Below, in pieces: positions 1 to 7,809 of a stretch of 64,000 nt of DNA. The translations under genes and the position numbers were made by a program. Within the stretch, counting starts at the first letter, position 1; every line of letters starts with the position of its first letter. Under the pieces are notes generated by a model. That model made no database searches. It was not told the DNA's origin and was given only the letters and a program-made list of their open reading frames with translations. The DNA comes from Nocardiopsis sinuspersici (lineage in GTDB: Bacteria > Actinomycetota > Actinomycetes > Streptosporangiales > Streptosporangiaceae): positions 248,001 to 312,000 of the forward strand of contig VWVT01000009.1 in the NCBI GenBank assembly GCA_008638415.1, in the 5' to 3' direction.

Positions 1-98
1 CCGAAGACCTTCCACAGGTTGCGGACCGAGAAGGTGACCTCGTCGGCGTCACCGCGCGCGGCGGCTGTTTCGGTTACCGGGGCTACCGGTGTACTCAT
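1..98 (-). CDS. glycine betaine/proline ABC transporter ATP-binding protein, N-terminal fragment
   Basis: Only the first 32 or so codons lie in the window; the gene continues beyond base 1. The peptide begins MSTPVAPVTE and reaches VRNLWKVFG, which resembles the beginning of ProV/OpuAA-type ATPases just before the Walker A region. The ATG at 98 overlaps the stop of the choline dehydrogenase gene in a TGATG arrangement, so the two are very probably translationally coupled. The role as betaine uptake ATPase is inferred from this short N-terminus and from the two betaine-synthesis genes upstream; the catalytic motifs are not visible here. Confidence 0.7.
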   Translation of the reverse strand, partial: MSTPVAPVTETAAARGDADEVTFSVRNLWKVF

Positions 99-1666
99 CA
101 AGCGTCCTCCGGGGCCAGGGCGTCCTGTCGGACGAGGTCCGCGGCGCGTTCGCCGAGGGCCAGGACCGTGACCATGGGGTTGGGGGTGGGAAGGGTCGGG
201 AACACCGACGCGTCGGCGACGCGCAGACCGCGCAGGCCGCGCACGCGCAGCCGGGGGTCGACGACGGCGGTGTCGTCATCGGCGGCGCCCATCTTGCAGG
301 TGCCGGCCGGGTGGTAGACGGTGTGGGCGGCGCGGCGGCCGTACTCCGACAGTTCCTCGTCGCTCTGGACGCCGGGGCCGGGGGCGACCTCGCGCTTGAT
401 CCAGGACCTGAACGGCTCGGTGGCGGCGACCTCCCGGGCGATCTTCAGCCCGTCCACGATCGTCCTCTCGTCGTGGCCGCCGGGGTCGGTGAAGTACCGG
501 AAGTCCAGTGCGGGCTTGGCCTGCGGGTCCGCGCTGGTGAGGTAGAGCTTGCCGACCGAGCGGGAACGGGGGATGTTCGGCGTCATGCACACCGCGTATC
601 CGTCGGGCGGGGAGTCGTAGCCCAGCCGCTTCGTGTTGTCGTCGAAGGGGATCTGGTAGATGTGGAACATCAGGTCCGGGCGCGGATCGCTGTGGTCGCG
701 CCGCACGAACAGGGCCGCGTCGGAGTCCATCACCGTGTTCTCCGGGACCGGCTCGCTGGTCTCCCACATGATGATCGACTCGGGGTGGTCGAGCAGGTTC
801 TCGCCCACGCCGGGCAGGTCGTGGCGGGGCTCGATGCCCACCTCCCGCAGCTCCCCGGCGTCGCCGATCCCCGAGAGCATGAGCAGCCGGGGGGAGTCCA
901 CGGCGCCGGCGGACAGGATCACCTCGCGGCGCGCGCTGACCGTGACGCGTGTGCCGTCCTTGGCCGTGGCGCTGACGCCGGTGGCGCGGTCTCCGTCGAG
1001 GACCACCCGGTCGACCCAGGTCTCCAGCATGACGGTGAGGTTGTCGCGCACGTCCATGATCGGGTGCAGGTAGGCCACCGAGGCCGAGGAGCGGTAGCCG
1101 GTGTAGGGGTCGTAGGCGATGGACAGGAAGCCCGCTCCGCCCGAGAAGCCGCCGCCGTGGGAGGTCAGGGCGTTGAAGTCCTCCACCACCGGGACGCCCG
1201 CCGCCTCCGCGGCCGAGGACACCCAGTCCTTGACCATCGCGTTGCGGTCCTTCTCCACGATCGGAACGATGTTGCACTTGATCCGGTCGGCGTAGGACTG
1301 CACGGTGGCGTTGTCCCAGCCCTCGGCGCCCGCCGCGACCCAGTCGTCCAGGTCCTCGGCGAAGGGCCGGAAGCTGATCAGCGTGTTGTGCGAGGAGCAT
1401 CCGCCGAGCACGCGGGCCCGGGAGTGCAGGATGTTGGAGTTGCCGCGCGGCTGCTCGACGGTGGTGTAGCCGTAGTCGAGCTCGCTGTCCAGGACGCTCA
1501 GCCAGTCGCGCAGGCGCAGCACGTGCTCCAGGTCGCGGTCGTCGGGGCCGCCCTCGATCAGGCACACGGTGGTGCCGGGGTCCTCGGTGAGCCGGTTGGC
1601 GATCACCGAGCCGGCGGTACCGCCGCCGACGATCACGTAGTCGTAGGTGCTCTCGGTTGGAGCCAC
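98..1666 (-). CDS. betA: GMC-family choline dehydrogenase
   Basis: A 522-residue flavoprotein of the glucose-methanol-choline family, predicted to oxidise choline to betaine aldehyde. The FAD-binding GGGTAGS motif is at residues 14-20. The C-terminal active-site region carries YHPAGTC (His about 452) and TPNPMV (Asn about 496), the usual GMC His/Asn pair. I chose the GTG at 1666, preceded by a GAGAGGA ribosome site, because the FAD fold starts immediately after it; an upstream in-frame extension has no family counterpart. The gene lies downstream of betaine aldehyde dehydrogenase and overlaps the transporter ATPase start. Family assignment is firm; choline as substrate is inferred from the operon. 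Confidence 0.9.
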   Translation of the reverse strand: MAPTESTYDYVIVGGGTAGSVIANRLTEDPGTTVCLIEGGPDDRDLEHVLRLRDWLSVLDSELDYGYTTVEQPRGNSNILHSRARVLGGCSSHNTLISFRPFAEDLDDWVAAGAEGWDNATVQSYADRIKCNIVPIVEKDRNAMVKDWVSSAAEAAGVPVVEDFNALTSHGGGFSGGAGFLSIAYDPYTGYRSSASVAYLHPIMDVRDNLTVMLETWVDRVVLDGDRATGVSATAKDGTRVTVSARREVILSAGAVDSPRLLMLSGIGDAGELREVGIEPRHDLPGVGENLLDHPESIIMWETSEPVPENTVMDSDAALFVRRDHSDPRPDLMFHIYQIPFDDNTKRLGYDSPPDGYAVCMTPNIPRSRSVGKLYLTSADPQAKPALDFRYFTDPGGHDERTIVDGLKIAREVAATEPFRSWIKREVAPGPGVQSDEELSEYGRRAAHTVYHPAGTCKMGAADDDTAVVDPRLRVRGLRGLRVADASVFPTLPTPNPMVTVLALGERAADLVRQDALAPEDA

Positions 1667-1859
1667 GGTCCGATTCCTCTCGTTGTCTGTGCCCAGGGGA
1701 TCCAGGGGGATGCCGGGGGGAAACCGACCTGTGTCCGCTTCTCTTCTCGTGTGGGCCGTGGACGTCGCCACGGGACGCCCGGTGGCGGAGGACACGGGTC
1801 CGCGCCACCGGGCGTTCGGTACCCCGAGCCGCCTGGGGCGGCCCGGGACGGGTCTTGTG

Positions 1860-3416
1860 TCAGTCGAACCAGCGCTGCGGCTCGGGCGCCAGGTTGCGGT
1901 AGACGTGCTTGGCCTCGCGGTACTCGTCCAGGCCCTGCAACCCCAGCTCGCGGCCGATGCCGCTCCGGCCGTAGCCGCCCCACTCGGCGCCGGGGATGTA
2001 GGGGCCGAAGTCGTTGATCCAGACGGTTCCGTGCCGCAGGGCGGCCGCGACCCGCTCGCCCCGGGCGGTGTCGCCCGTCCACACGCCGCCGGAGAGCCCG
2101 TAGTCGGTGTCGTTGCCCAGCCGGATCGCCTGGGCCTCGGTCTCGAACCGCTCCACGGTCACGACCGGGCCGAAGACCTCGGTCTGGACGATGTCCATGG
2201 AGTGCTCGCAGTCGACGAACACGGTGGGCCGGTAGAAGTAGCCCTGGGACAGGGCCGGGTCGTCGGGCCGCTTGCCCCCGGCGATGATCCGGGCGCCCTC
2301 CTCGACACCGCGCGCGACGGCGGCCTCCACCTTGGCGCGGTGCTCGGCCGAGACCAGCGGACCGCAGCGCACGCCCTCCTCCTGGCCGCGGCCGATGCGG
2401 ATGGCCTCGGCGCGGCGGGCGAGCTCGGTGGTGAAGGCGTCGTGGATGTCGTTGTGCACGATGAGCCGCGCACCGGCCGAGCACACCTGGCCGGAGTGGA
2501 AGAACGCGGCGATGAGCGCGTAGTCCACCGCGGTGTCCAGGTCCACGTCCGGGAAGATGATGTTGGGGTTCTTGCCGCCGAGCTCCAGGGCGGTCTTCTT
2601 GACCGTCTCGGAGGCCGCCGACATGATCCGCCTGCCGGTGGCCAGTCCGCCGGTGAAGGAGACCAGGTCCACGTCGGGGTGCTCGGACAGCGGGGCGCCC
2701 GCGTCGGGGCCGCTGCCCAGGACCAGGTTGACCACGCCCGGCGGGATGCCCGCCTCGGCGGTGAGCTCGACGAGCTTGGCGGTGGTGACGGGGGTGATCT
2801 CGCTGGGCTTGACCACCATGGTGTTGCCCGCCGCCAGGGCCGGGGCCATCTTCCAGGCGAGCTGGAGCAGCGGGTAGTTCCAGGGCGTGATCATGCCGCA
2901 GACACCGACGGGCTCGTAGACCACCTTGCTGTGCACGCCCTCGGGGGCGGACACGAGGCGTCCCGCGTCCTTTCCGGCCAGGCCCGCGTAGTAGCGGAAG
3001 ACGTTGGTGACGTCGTCGACGTCGATCCCGCCCTCCTCGATGGTCTTGCCGGTGTCGAGGGACTCCATGACCGCGATCTCCTCGCGGTCGCGCTGGAGGA
3101 GGTCGGCGACGCGTCCGACGAGCTTGCCGCGCTCGTCGTCGGAGACGCCGCGCCACTCCCCGTCGTCGAAGGCGCGCCGGGCCGCGGCGATGGCGTCCTC
3201 GGTGTCGGCGCGGCCGCCCTCGCTGACGATGGTCAGGACGGAGGCGTCCGCGGGGTCCAGGATCTCCCGGACACGGCCGTTGCGGGCGGCCTTCCACTCC
3301 CCGTCGATGTACAGGCTGGTGGCGGTGGCCGATCCCGGTTCCGACAGGTACGGCACGGTCGGCAGAGTTGTGTTGGGCTCGTTCACGGAGCCGGTTTGCC
3401 CAAGATTGGTAGTCAC
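1860..3416 (-). CDS. betB: betaine aldehyde dehydrogenase
   Basis: A 518-residue NAD(P)-dependent aldehyde dehydrogenase, predicted to convert betaine aldehyde to glycine betaine. Family landmarks are visible: TPWNYP (Asn about 180), VVKPSE (Lys about 203), LELGGK (catalytic Glu about 278) and GQVCSAG (catalytic Cys about 312). The GTG at 3416 has a GAGG six bases upstream; a GTG at VNEPNTT and an upstream in-frame start at 3449 are alternatives. It is the first gene of a minus-strand operon with choline dehydrogenase and a betaine transporter ATPase, which supports the substrate. A short inverted repeat just upstream may be an operator. Confidence 0.9.
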   Translation of the reverse strand: MTTNLGQTGSVNEPNTTLPTVPYLSEPGSATATSLYIDGEWKAARNGRVREILDPADASVLTIVSEGGRADTEDAIAAARRAFDDGEWRGVSDDERGKLVGRVADLLQRDREEIAVMESLDTGKTIEEGGIDVDDVTNVFRYYAGLAGKDAGRLVSAPEGVHSKVVYEPVGVCGMITPWNYPLLQLAWKMAPALAAGNTMVVKPSEITPVTTAKLVELTAEAGIPPGVVNLVLGSGPDAGAPLSEHPDVDLVSFTGGLATGRRIMSAASETVKKTALELGGKNPNIIFPDVDLDTAVDYALIAAFFHSGQVCSAGARLIVHNDIHDAFTTELARRAEAIRIGRGQEEGVRCGPLVSAEHRAKVEAAVARGVEEGARIIAGGKRPDDPALSQGYFYRPTVFVDCEHSMDIVQTEVFGPVVTVERFETEAQAIRLGNDTDYGLSGGVWTGDTARGERVAAALRHGTVWINDFGPYIPGAEWGGYGRSGIGRELGLQGLDEYREAKHVYRNLAPEPQRWFD

Positions 3417-3425
3417 AAACAGCCT

Positions 3426-3439
3426 CGTCTCATAAGACG
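3426..3439 (-). promoter_or_regulatory. inverted repeat upstream of betB
   Basis: CGTCT-CATA-AGACG is a perfect 5-bp inverted repeat ten bases upstream of the betB start codon. It could bind a BetI/TetR-like repressor, but no such regulator is in the window and the arms are short. Confidence 0.3.
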
Positions 3440-3602
3440 CGTAAGTCACAGTTTCCCCATGCCACGCCCTGGTCTGGGGAAACGCTCGGCCGCGACAGGG
3501 CTCTCCGTGGCGCTCCCCGCGTCACACCTGGGACATGACTACTCCGGGTAGCGCTCGGACCGGCCCAGGACATCCCCGTCTGGGGAAGACGAGGAAGAGA
3601 AT

Positions 3603-3650
3603 TTGACGTACATTGAGGTATGCCTAAGTAGTTGAGGCATACCTAAGTAG
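3603..3650 (+). promoter_or_regulatory. promoter with paired palindromic operators upstream of the aldolase-like gene
   Basis: A TTGACG -35-like box (3603-3608) and TAAGTA -10-like box (3625-3630) are separated by 16 bases. Overlapping them are two tandem 19-bp copies (3613-3631 and 3632-3650) that differ at only two positions. Each contains a near-palindromic core, AGGTATGCCT or AGGCATACCT, and the two cores are exact reverse complements of each other. The AGG...CCTAA arrangement recalls DtxR/IdeR/MntR-type metal-repressor boxes, but is not a full match to any consensus I know. Repression by such a protein is inference. Confidence 0.5.
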
Positions 3651-3687
3651 GTTCGTCCGCAACCTCCGCGCTCCCCTCTGAGGAAGC

Positions 3688-4350
3688 ATGCTGCTCGAAC
3701 AAGAACGTCGGGACGTCTGTCTGACCGCCCGCGCCCTCGCCGCGGGCGCCGGTGCCGCCCCGGGCGAGTCGGGAACCGTCAGCGTCCGCAACGGCGACCT
3801 GGTGGTCGTCACGCCGCACGGCGCCGCCCTCGACCAACTCCAGCCCGCCGACTGCCCGGTGATGTCGCTCGACGACCGGGTGCTCGAGGGGCGGCGCGAC
3901 CCCGCGGCCGAGGCCACCCTGCACCTCGCCGTGCACCGCCTGGCCTTCGAGCACGATCGCGACGTCACCGCCGTGGTGAACGCCTTCACCGCCGACACGG
4001 TCGCGGTGTCCTCGGTCCTGGCCGAGCTGCCCCCGATCCACCACCGCGCCGCCGCCCTGGGCGGGGCGGTCACCGTCACCCCGTACACCACCTACGGCAC
4101 GGGGGAGATCGCCGACCACGCGGCCAAGGCGCTCAAGGGGCGCGACGCCGCGCTGCTCGCCGACCACGGCGGCCTCGCCCTGGGCCGGAGCCTGGGCCAC
4201 GCGCTGGAGAACCTGCGGCTGCTGGACTGGCTCAGCGCCGCGTACCTGCGGGCCCGCCAGATCGGCGAGCCCCGCGTGCTGTCCGAGGACGAGCTGGCCC
4301 GGATCCGCGAGCGCGACACCTACGGCTGGGCGGGCCCGGACATCCTCTGA
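3688..4350 (+). CDS. class II aldolase/adducin-family protein with altered metal site
   Basis: A 220-residue protein with the overall pattern of class II aldolases such as fuculose-phosphate aldolase: TVSVRNGDLVVVTPHG near the N-terminus, AEATLHLAVH (Glu75), PYTTYGTGE and ADHGGLALG (His150). The usual H-x-H zinc pair after the catalytic Glu is replaced by N-A-F at residues 98-100, so two of the three metal ligands are missing. It may therefore be a non-aldolase member like adducin, or use another chemistry. It stands alone, diverging from the betaine operon, behind a promoter with two palindromic operators. Family membership is fairly secure; the activity is unknown. Confidence 0.75.
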   Translation: MLLEQERRDVCLTARALAAGAGAAPGESGTVSVRNGDLVVVTPHGAALDQLQPADCPVMSLDDRVLEGRRDPAAEATLHLAVHRLAFEHDRDVTAVVNAFTADTVAVSSVLAELPPIHHRAAALGGAVTVTPYTTYGTGEIADHAAKALKGRDAALLADHGGLALGRSLGHALENLRLLDWLSAAYLRARQIGEPRVLSEDELARIRERDTYGWAGPDIL

Positions 4351-4396
4351 GGCCCGACGCAGGCGGAGAGGGCCACGAGCTGCGGATTCCGTCCCC

Positions 4397-4909
4397 TCAC
4401 ACCTGCTCGTCCTCGTCGTCGGAAACCTCGTCCGGCTGGGTCCAGGCCAGGTAGAGGGCGGGGACCGAGGTGTGCGCCATGAGGATCACCCACAGCACGG
4501 GCATGAACAGCTCCTCGGGGAAGGACACGGACTCGGGCGAGGGGCCCTCCAGGACGGCGAGTACGAGGAACACCGCCAGCATGAGGCCCGCCGTCACGTG
4601 GTGGCCGATCCGCGTGGCCCGGTCCAGCTCGAAGCGCTGGCGCTCGTCCAGGTTCCGGTAGCGGTGGTTCGCCCCCGTGGCCCGGCCCAGTTGCGTGCTG
4701 ATCACCATCCCCACGACCACCAGTACGAGGAAGGCCGGCAGCAGGACGGCCAGCGCCAGCGTCGTGCCGGAGCGGAAGTTGATGACGCCCAGGAGCACCG
4801 TGGCGGCCAGCATGGCCAGCACGACCAGGACCGCGTAGACGCGCCGCCTGCCACGGGAGGCCCGGAGCCGGGCGATGCGGGATGTCGGGGCGTCGTTGGA
4901 GAAGGACAT
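4397..4909 (-). CDS. hypothetical four-helix membrane protein
   Basis: A 170-residue protein with four predicted membrane helices: YAVLVVLAMLAATVLLGVI, LALAVLLPAFLVLVVVGMVI, a third near TAGLMLAVFLVLAVL and a fourth near LFMPVLWVILMAH. The loop between the pairs is Arg/Glu rich (RYRNLDERQRFELDRATR) and the C-terminus is acidic. I do not recognise a named family. It is the last gene of the run ABC ATPase, permease, XRE regulator, membrane protein. Small XRE regulators are often paired with such membrane proteins, so a sensing or immunity role for the transporter is possible but not shown. Confidence 0.7.
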   Translation of the reverse strand: MSFSNDAPTSRIARLRASRGRRRVYAVLVVLAMLAATVLLGVINFRSGTTLALAVLLPAFLVLVVVGMVISTQLGRATGANHRYRNLDERQRFELDRATRIGHHVTAGLMLAVFLVLAVLEGPSPESVSFPEELFMPVLWVILMAHTSVPALYLAWTQPDEVSDDEDEQV

Positions 4910-4933
4910 GGGGACTTCCTCTTCTGGGTCGGG

Positions 4934-5215
4934 TCACTGGCCGATGCGGGGGAAGGGCTCGGTGGAGAAGACGACCTCCACCGGCACCTCGAAGTAGCGC
5001 GCGATACGCAGCGCCAGGTGGAGGCTGGGGCTGTACTCGCCCCGCTCCAGGTAGCCGACCGTCTGGTAGTGCACGCCCAGGGCCTCGGCCAACTGGCGCC
5101 GGGACACGTTCCGCTCGGCCCGCAGCATCGCGATCCGGTTGTAGATGGTCTCGCCGCTTCCGGCCGCCGCCCTCGGGCGGCGCCCGGCCGCGCTCCTGCC
5201 GTTCTCAGTAGCCAC
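4934..5215 (-). CDS. XRE-family helix-turn-helix regulator
   Basis: A 93-residue protein. After a basic, Ala-rich N-terminus, residues about 24-80 form an HTH_3 domain (NRIAMLRAERNVSRRQLAEA, then LGVHYQTVGYLERGEYSPSL). The compact layout resembles the short YozG-type regulators found beside membrane proteins. The GTG start at 5215 overlaps the 3' end of the ABC permease gene by 11 bases, so the two are probably cotranscribed. It may control the operon through the palindrome at 7075-7088; that link is inference. Confidence 0.85.
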   Translation of the reverse strand: MATENGRSAAGRRPRAAAGSGETIYNRIAMLRAERNVSRRQLAEALGVHYQTVGYLERGEYSPSLHLALRIARYFEVPVEVVFSTEPFPRIGQ

Positions 5216-6062
5216 GCTTCATCGCCTTCTCCCGGGCCGCCTGGACCCTCGAACCCGACTCGCGCCGGGCCATCCGCCGCAGCACCCACTGGGCGACGGC
5301 GAACCCGACGAGAGCCCACAGTGCCAGAACCCCGGCCACCTGCGGCAGCTGCCAGGTCCCGGTCAGTTCGAGGGCGGCGTAGTCGGCGGGCATCAGCGCC
5401 GCGCGCACGCCCAGGCCGATCCAGTAGACGGGGAAGAACCGGACGGCGGTCTGGATCCAGTCGGCCATGACCGTGACGGGCATCATGACGCCCGAGGTCA
5501 TCACCAGGCCCAGCACGGGCACCATGATCAGACCCACGCCGGTGCGCGGGTTGGTCAGGGTCGCGCCGAGGATCGCGCCGACGGGGGCCAGGGCCAGCAT
5601 CGCGAGCACGAACACCCACAGCAGGGTGAGCGTCCCTCCCACGCCCCGCAGGGAGAACCCGTCGACCAGCAGCAGCCCCGGCACCACCATCAGCAGCAGG
5701 GCCACCGTCGACATGGTCAGGATGTGCCAGACCTTGCCGACCCCGTAGCCGAGCATGCCGTGCGGCGTGGCCCTGGCCCGCAGCAGCGTCCCGTCCTCGC
5801 GCTCGGTGCCGAGCACCTGGGCGACCGTGACCACGCCCAGCATGACCAGCTGCATGGTGACTCCGGCGGCCATCATCACCGTGCCCGTGGAGACATCGGC
5901 CCCCTCCACCGGCTCCCGGCCGAGGAAGACGGCGAGGACGACGAAGATGGCCGGCATCATCAGGTAGCCGCCGGCGAGCTCCTGGAAGTTGGTGAAGGAC
6001 CCCCGGAACTCGGTCCATCCCCGGGAGAACCCGGCTCTGACGGCGTTGGCCCTGGCGTTCAT
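5205..6062 (-). CDS. ABC-2 type transporter permease
   Basis: A 285-residue membrane protein with six predicted helices in ABC2_membrane layout. It has an N-terminal helix (MMPAIFVVLAVFL), the cytosolic segment GTEREDGTLLRARATP typical of ABC-2 drug exporter permeases, and a hydrophobic C-terminal half. The ATG at 6062 overlaps the stop of the ATPase gene as ATGA, so ATPase and permease are coupled and presumably form one exporter. Similar cassettes export antibiotics, lipids or peptides, but nothing here fixes the substrate. The next gene, an XRE regulator, overlaps its 3' end. Confidence 0.85.
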   Translation of the reverse strand: MNARANAVRAGFSRGWTEFRGSFTNFQELAGGYLMMPAIFVVLAVFLGREPVEGADVSTGTVMMAAGVTMQLVMLGVVTVAQVLGTEREDGTLLRARATPHGMLGYGVGKVWHILTMSTVALLLMVVPGLLLVDGFSLRGVGGTLTLLWVFVLAMLALAPVGAILGATLTNPRTGVGLIMVPVLGLVMTSGVMMPVTVMADWIQTAVRFFPVYWIGLGVRAALMPADYAALELTGTWQLPQVAGVLALWALVGFAVAQWVLRRMARRESGSRVQAAREKAMKRGY

Positions 6063-7033
6063 CGGATCTCCCTCGTGAACTCGGCGGCGGCGTTCTCGGC
6101 GTCCCCGGACTCGTAGCGCTGGACCATGGCCATGTACACGTCCTCCAGCGAGGGCCGGGTGACCTTCAGGTCGGTGACGCCGTCGCCGTGCTCCGCGTAC
6201 AGCTCGGCGACGTGGCGGGCGGGGTTGTCGGTGCTGTGGACGTGCCGCCGCCCCTCGGCGGTCCAGACGACCTCGCTCTCCTGGACCAGCAGGGAGGCGA
6301 GGTGGTCGGCGGTGCCGTCGGCCACGATCACCCCGCCCGCGAGGATGAGGATGCGGTCGGCCAGCTTCTCGGCCTCGTCCAGGTCGTGGGTGGTCAGCAG
6401 GACGGTGGTGTCGTCCTCGTCGGCGAGCCGGTGCACCAGTTCGTGGAAGTCGTGGCGGGCCACCGGGTCGAACCCGGCCGTGGGCTCGTCGAGGAAGAGC
6501 AGCTCGGGGCGGCCGACCACGCCCAGGGCCACGTCCACGCGGCGGCGCTGGCCCCCGGAGAGCTCGCGGACCCTCTTGTGCGCGTGCTCGGTGAGGCCGA
6601 CGGTCTCCAGGAGTCCGTCGGTGTCGTGGGGGCGTGTGCGCCCGGGCTCGGAGAAGGGCGCGTGGAAGCGGCCGAAGTGGTGGACCAGCTCCCGGACCCT
6701 CCAGGCGCCGTGGTCGCGCCAGGACTGCAGGACCACGCCGATCCGGGAGCGCCACGCCTCACCGCCGCGCTCGGGGTCGCTCCCCAGCACCTCCACCCCG
6801 CCCGCGGAGCGCCTGCGGAACCCCTCCAGGATCTCGACGGTGGTGGTCTTGCCCGCCCCGTTGGGGCCGAGGAGGGCGACCACCTCACCGCGCCGGGCGG
6901 TGAGGTCCACTCCCCTCAGCACCTCGGCGGTGCCGTAGTTCATCCGCAGGTCGCGGACCTGGATCACGGTCTCCTCCGGTGTCCCCGACGCCTGGGCGCT
7001 CGCCCTGGACGTCGCTCGGACCACTGAATCCAT
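6059..7033 (-). CDS. ABC transporter ATP-binding protein, DrrA/CcmA type
   Basis: A 324-residue nucleotide-binding subunit. It has Walker A (LLGPNGAGKTTTVEIL), a Q-loop region (VVLQSWRDHGAWRV), the signature LSGGQRRRVDVAL, Walker B (ELLFLDEPTAGFD) and the H-loop (LLTTHDLDEAEKLADRI). The C-terminal extension after residue 230 ends in PSLEDVYMAM, as in DrrA-type exporters. The ATG at 7033 has GGAGGG eight bases upstream. It is the first gene of a four-gene operon and pairs with the permease that follows. A perfect palindrome sits in its promoter region. Confidence 0.9.
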   Translation of the reverse strand: MDSVVRATSRASAQASGTPEETVIQVRDLRMNYGTAEVLRGVDLTARRGEVVALLGPNGAGKTTTVEILEGFRRRSAGGVEVLGSDPERGGEAWRSRIGVVLQSWRDHGAWRVRELVHHFGRFHAPFSEPGRTRPHDTDGLLETVGLTEHAHKRVRELSGGQRRRVDVALGVVGRPELLFLDEPTAGFDPVARHDFHELVHRLADEDDTTVLLTTHDLDEAEKLADRILILAGGVIVADGTADHLASLLVQESEVVWTAEGRRHVHSTDNPARHVAELYAEHGDGVTDLKVTRPSLEDVYMAMVQRYESGDAENAAAEFTREIR

Positions 7034-7074
7034 CACATCAGCCCTCCATGTCGTCTCGGTCCTACTGCCATTGA

Positions 7075-7088
7075 TAGTACATGTACTA
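7075..7088 (-). promoter_or_regulatory. palindromic operator in the ABC operon promoter
   Basis: TAGTACATGTACTA is a perfect 14-bp palindrome 42 bases upstream of the ATPase start. On the minus strand TACTAT within it could serve as a -10 box, so a dimer bound here would block transcription. A weaker repeat (CTACG-ACATGC-CGTAG) lies about 40 bases further upstream. The rest of the 7034-7366 gap holds no convincing gene. Confidence 0.55.
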
Positions 7089-7366
7089 CATCCTGGAGAA
7101 CAGAGGATACATAAGAGCGAAGACACGCTACGACATGCCGTAGAACGACGAAATGCCAGAAAAGGCACAGAACAGGACTCGCAAGAGGGAGGAGGGCCGG
7201 TTCCGGCCACACGGTGGGGATCCGCCCCGGTTCCCCGTGCCGAAGGCGCGGGTTTCGGACACGGCACCGCGGACAGAGGACAGATCAAGGGAGCAGACCC
7301 TAGCCGTCCGCGGGTCCCGAGGCGGGACAATGGTGCTGACGGCGACACCGACCGGCAGGAGGCCGC

Positions 7367-7774
7367 ATGCGCTGCACCAACATCAGGCTGCTCGTCAACG
7401 ACTACGAGGCCTGTTTCCACTTCTACTCGGAGATCCTCAAGCTCCCCCTGCTCCGGGGCGACGAGAACAGCCGCTACGCCGAGTTCGACGTGGACTCGGG
7501 AACACGGCTGGCCATCAACCAGCGCGAGGTGATGGCCGAGGCCCTGGAGACCGACGCGGCCGACCCCAAGCTCCCCCACCAGGACCGGCTCGCGGTGATC
7601 TTCGAGGTGGACGACGTGGACACCACGGCCGCCAAGCTGGTCGCGGACGGCGCCCGCCAGGTGATGGAGCCGCGGGACTGGACGGCCTGGGGCATCCGCG
7701 CGGCCCACTTCCGCGACCCCGACGGCTACCTGCTGGAGATCAACTGTCCCCTGCTCCCCGTGGCCGCGGTCTGA
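7367..7774 (+). CDS. VOC-family (glyoxalase/bleomycin-resistance-like) protein
   Basis: A 135-residue vicinal-oxygen-chelate protein. Its two beta-alpha-beta-beta-beta halves are visible: MRCTNIRLLVNDYEACFHFY at the start, then LAVIFEVDDVDTTAAKL, and the typical end HFRDPDGYLLEINCPL. The final Glu in LLEIN is a usual metal ligand position. AGGAGG lies five bases before the ATG. Members act as lyases, dioxygenases or antibiotic-binding proteins, and this one cannot be assigned to a substrate. It stands alone on the plus strand between an ABC operon promoter and a convergent hydrolase-like gene. Confidence 0.85.
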   Translation: MRCTNIRLLVNDYEACFHFYSEILKLPLLRGDENSRYAEFDVDSGTRLAINQREVMAEALETDAADPKLPHQDRLAVIFEVDDVDTTAAKLVADGARQVMEPRDWTAWGIRAAHFRDPDGYLLEINCPLLPVAAV

Positions 7775-7809
7775 CCCCCGGCCTCAGGTTCCCCGGCCCC
7801 ACCGCCCCG

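Noticed and set aside
89-2017. Very long open frames on the plus strand opposite betA and betB
   Set aside because: They are Gly/Val/Arg-rich shadows with no family motif, lying opposite genes with complete catalytic motifs. The same holds for other long antisense frames in this high-GC window.
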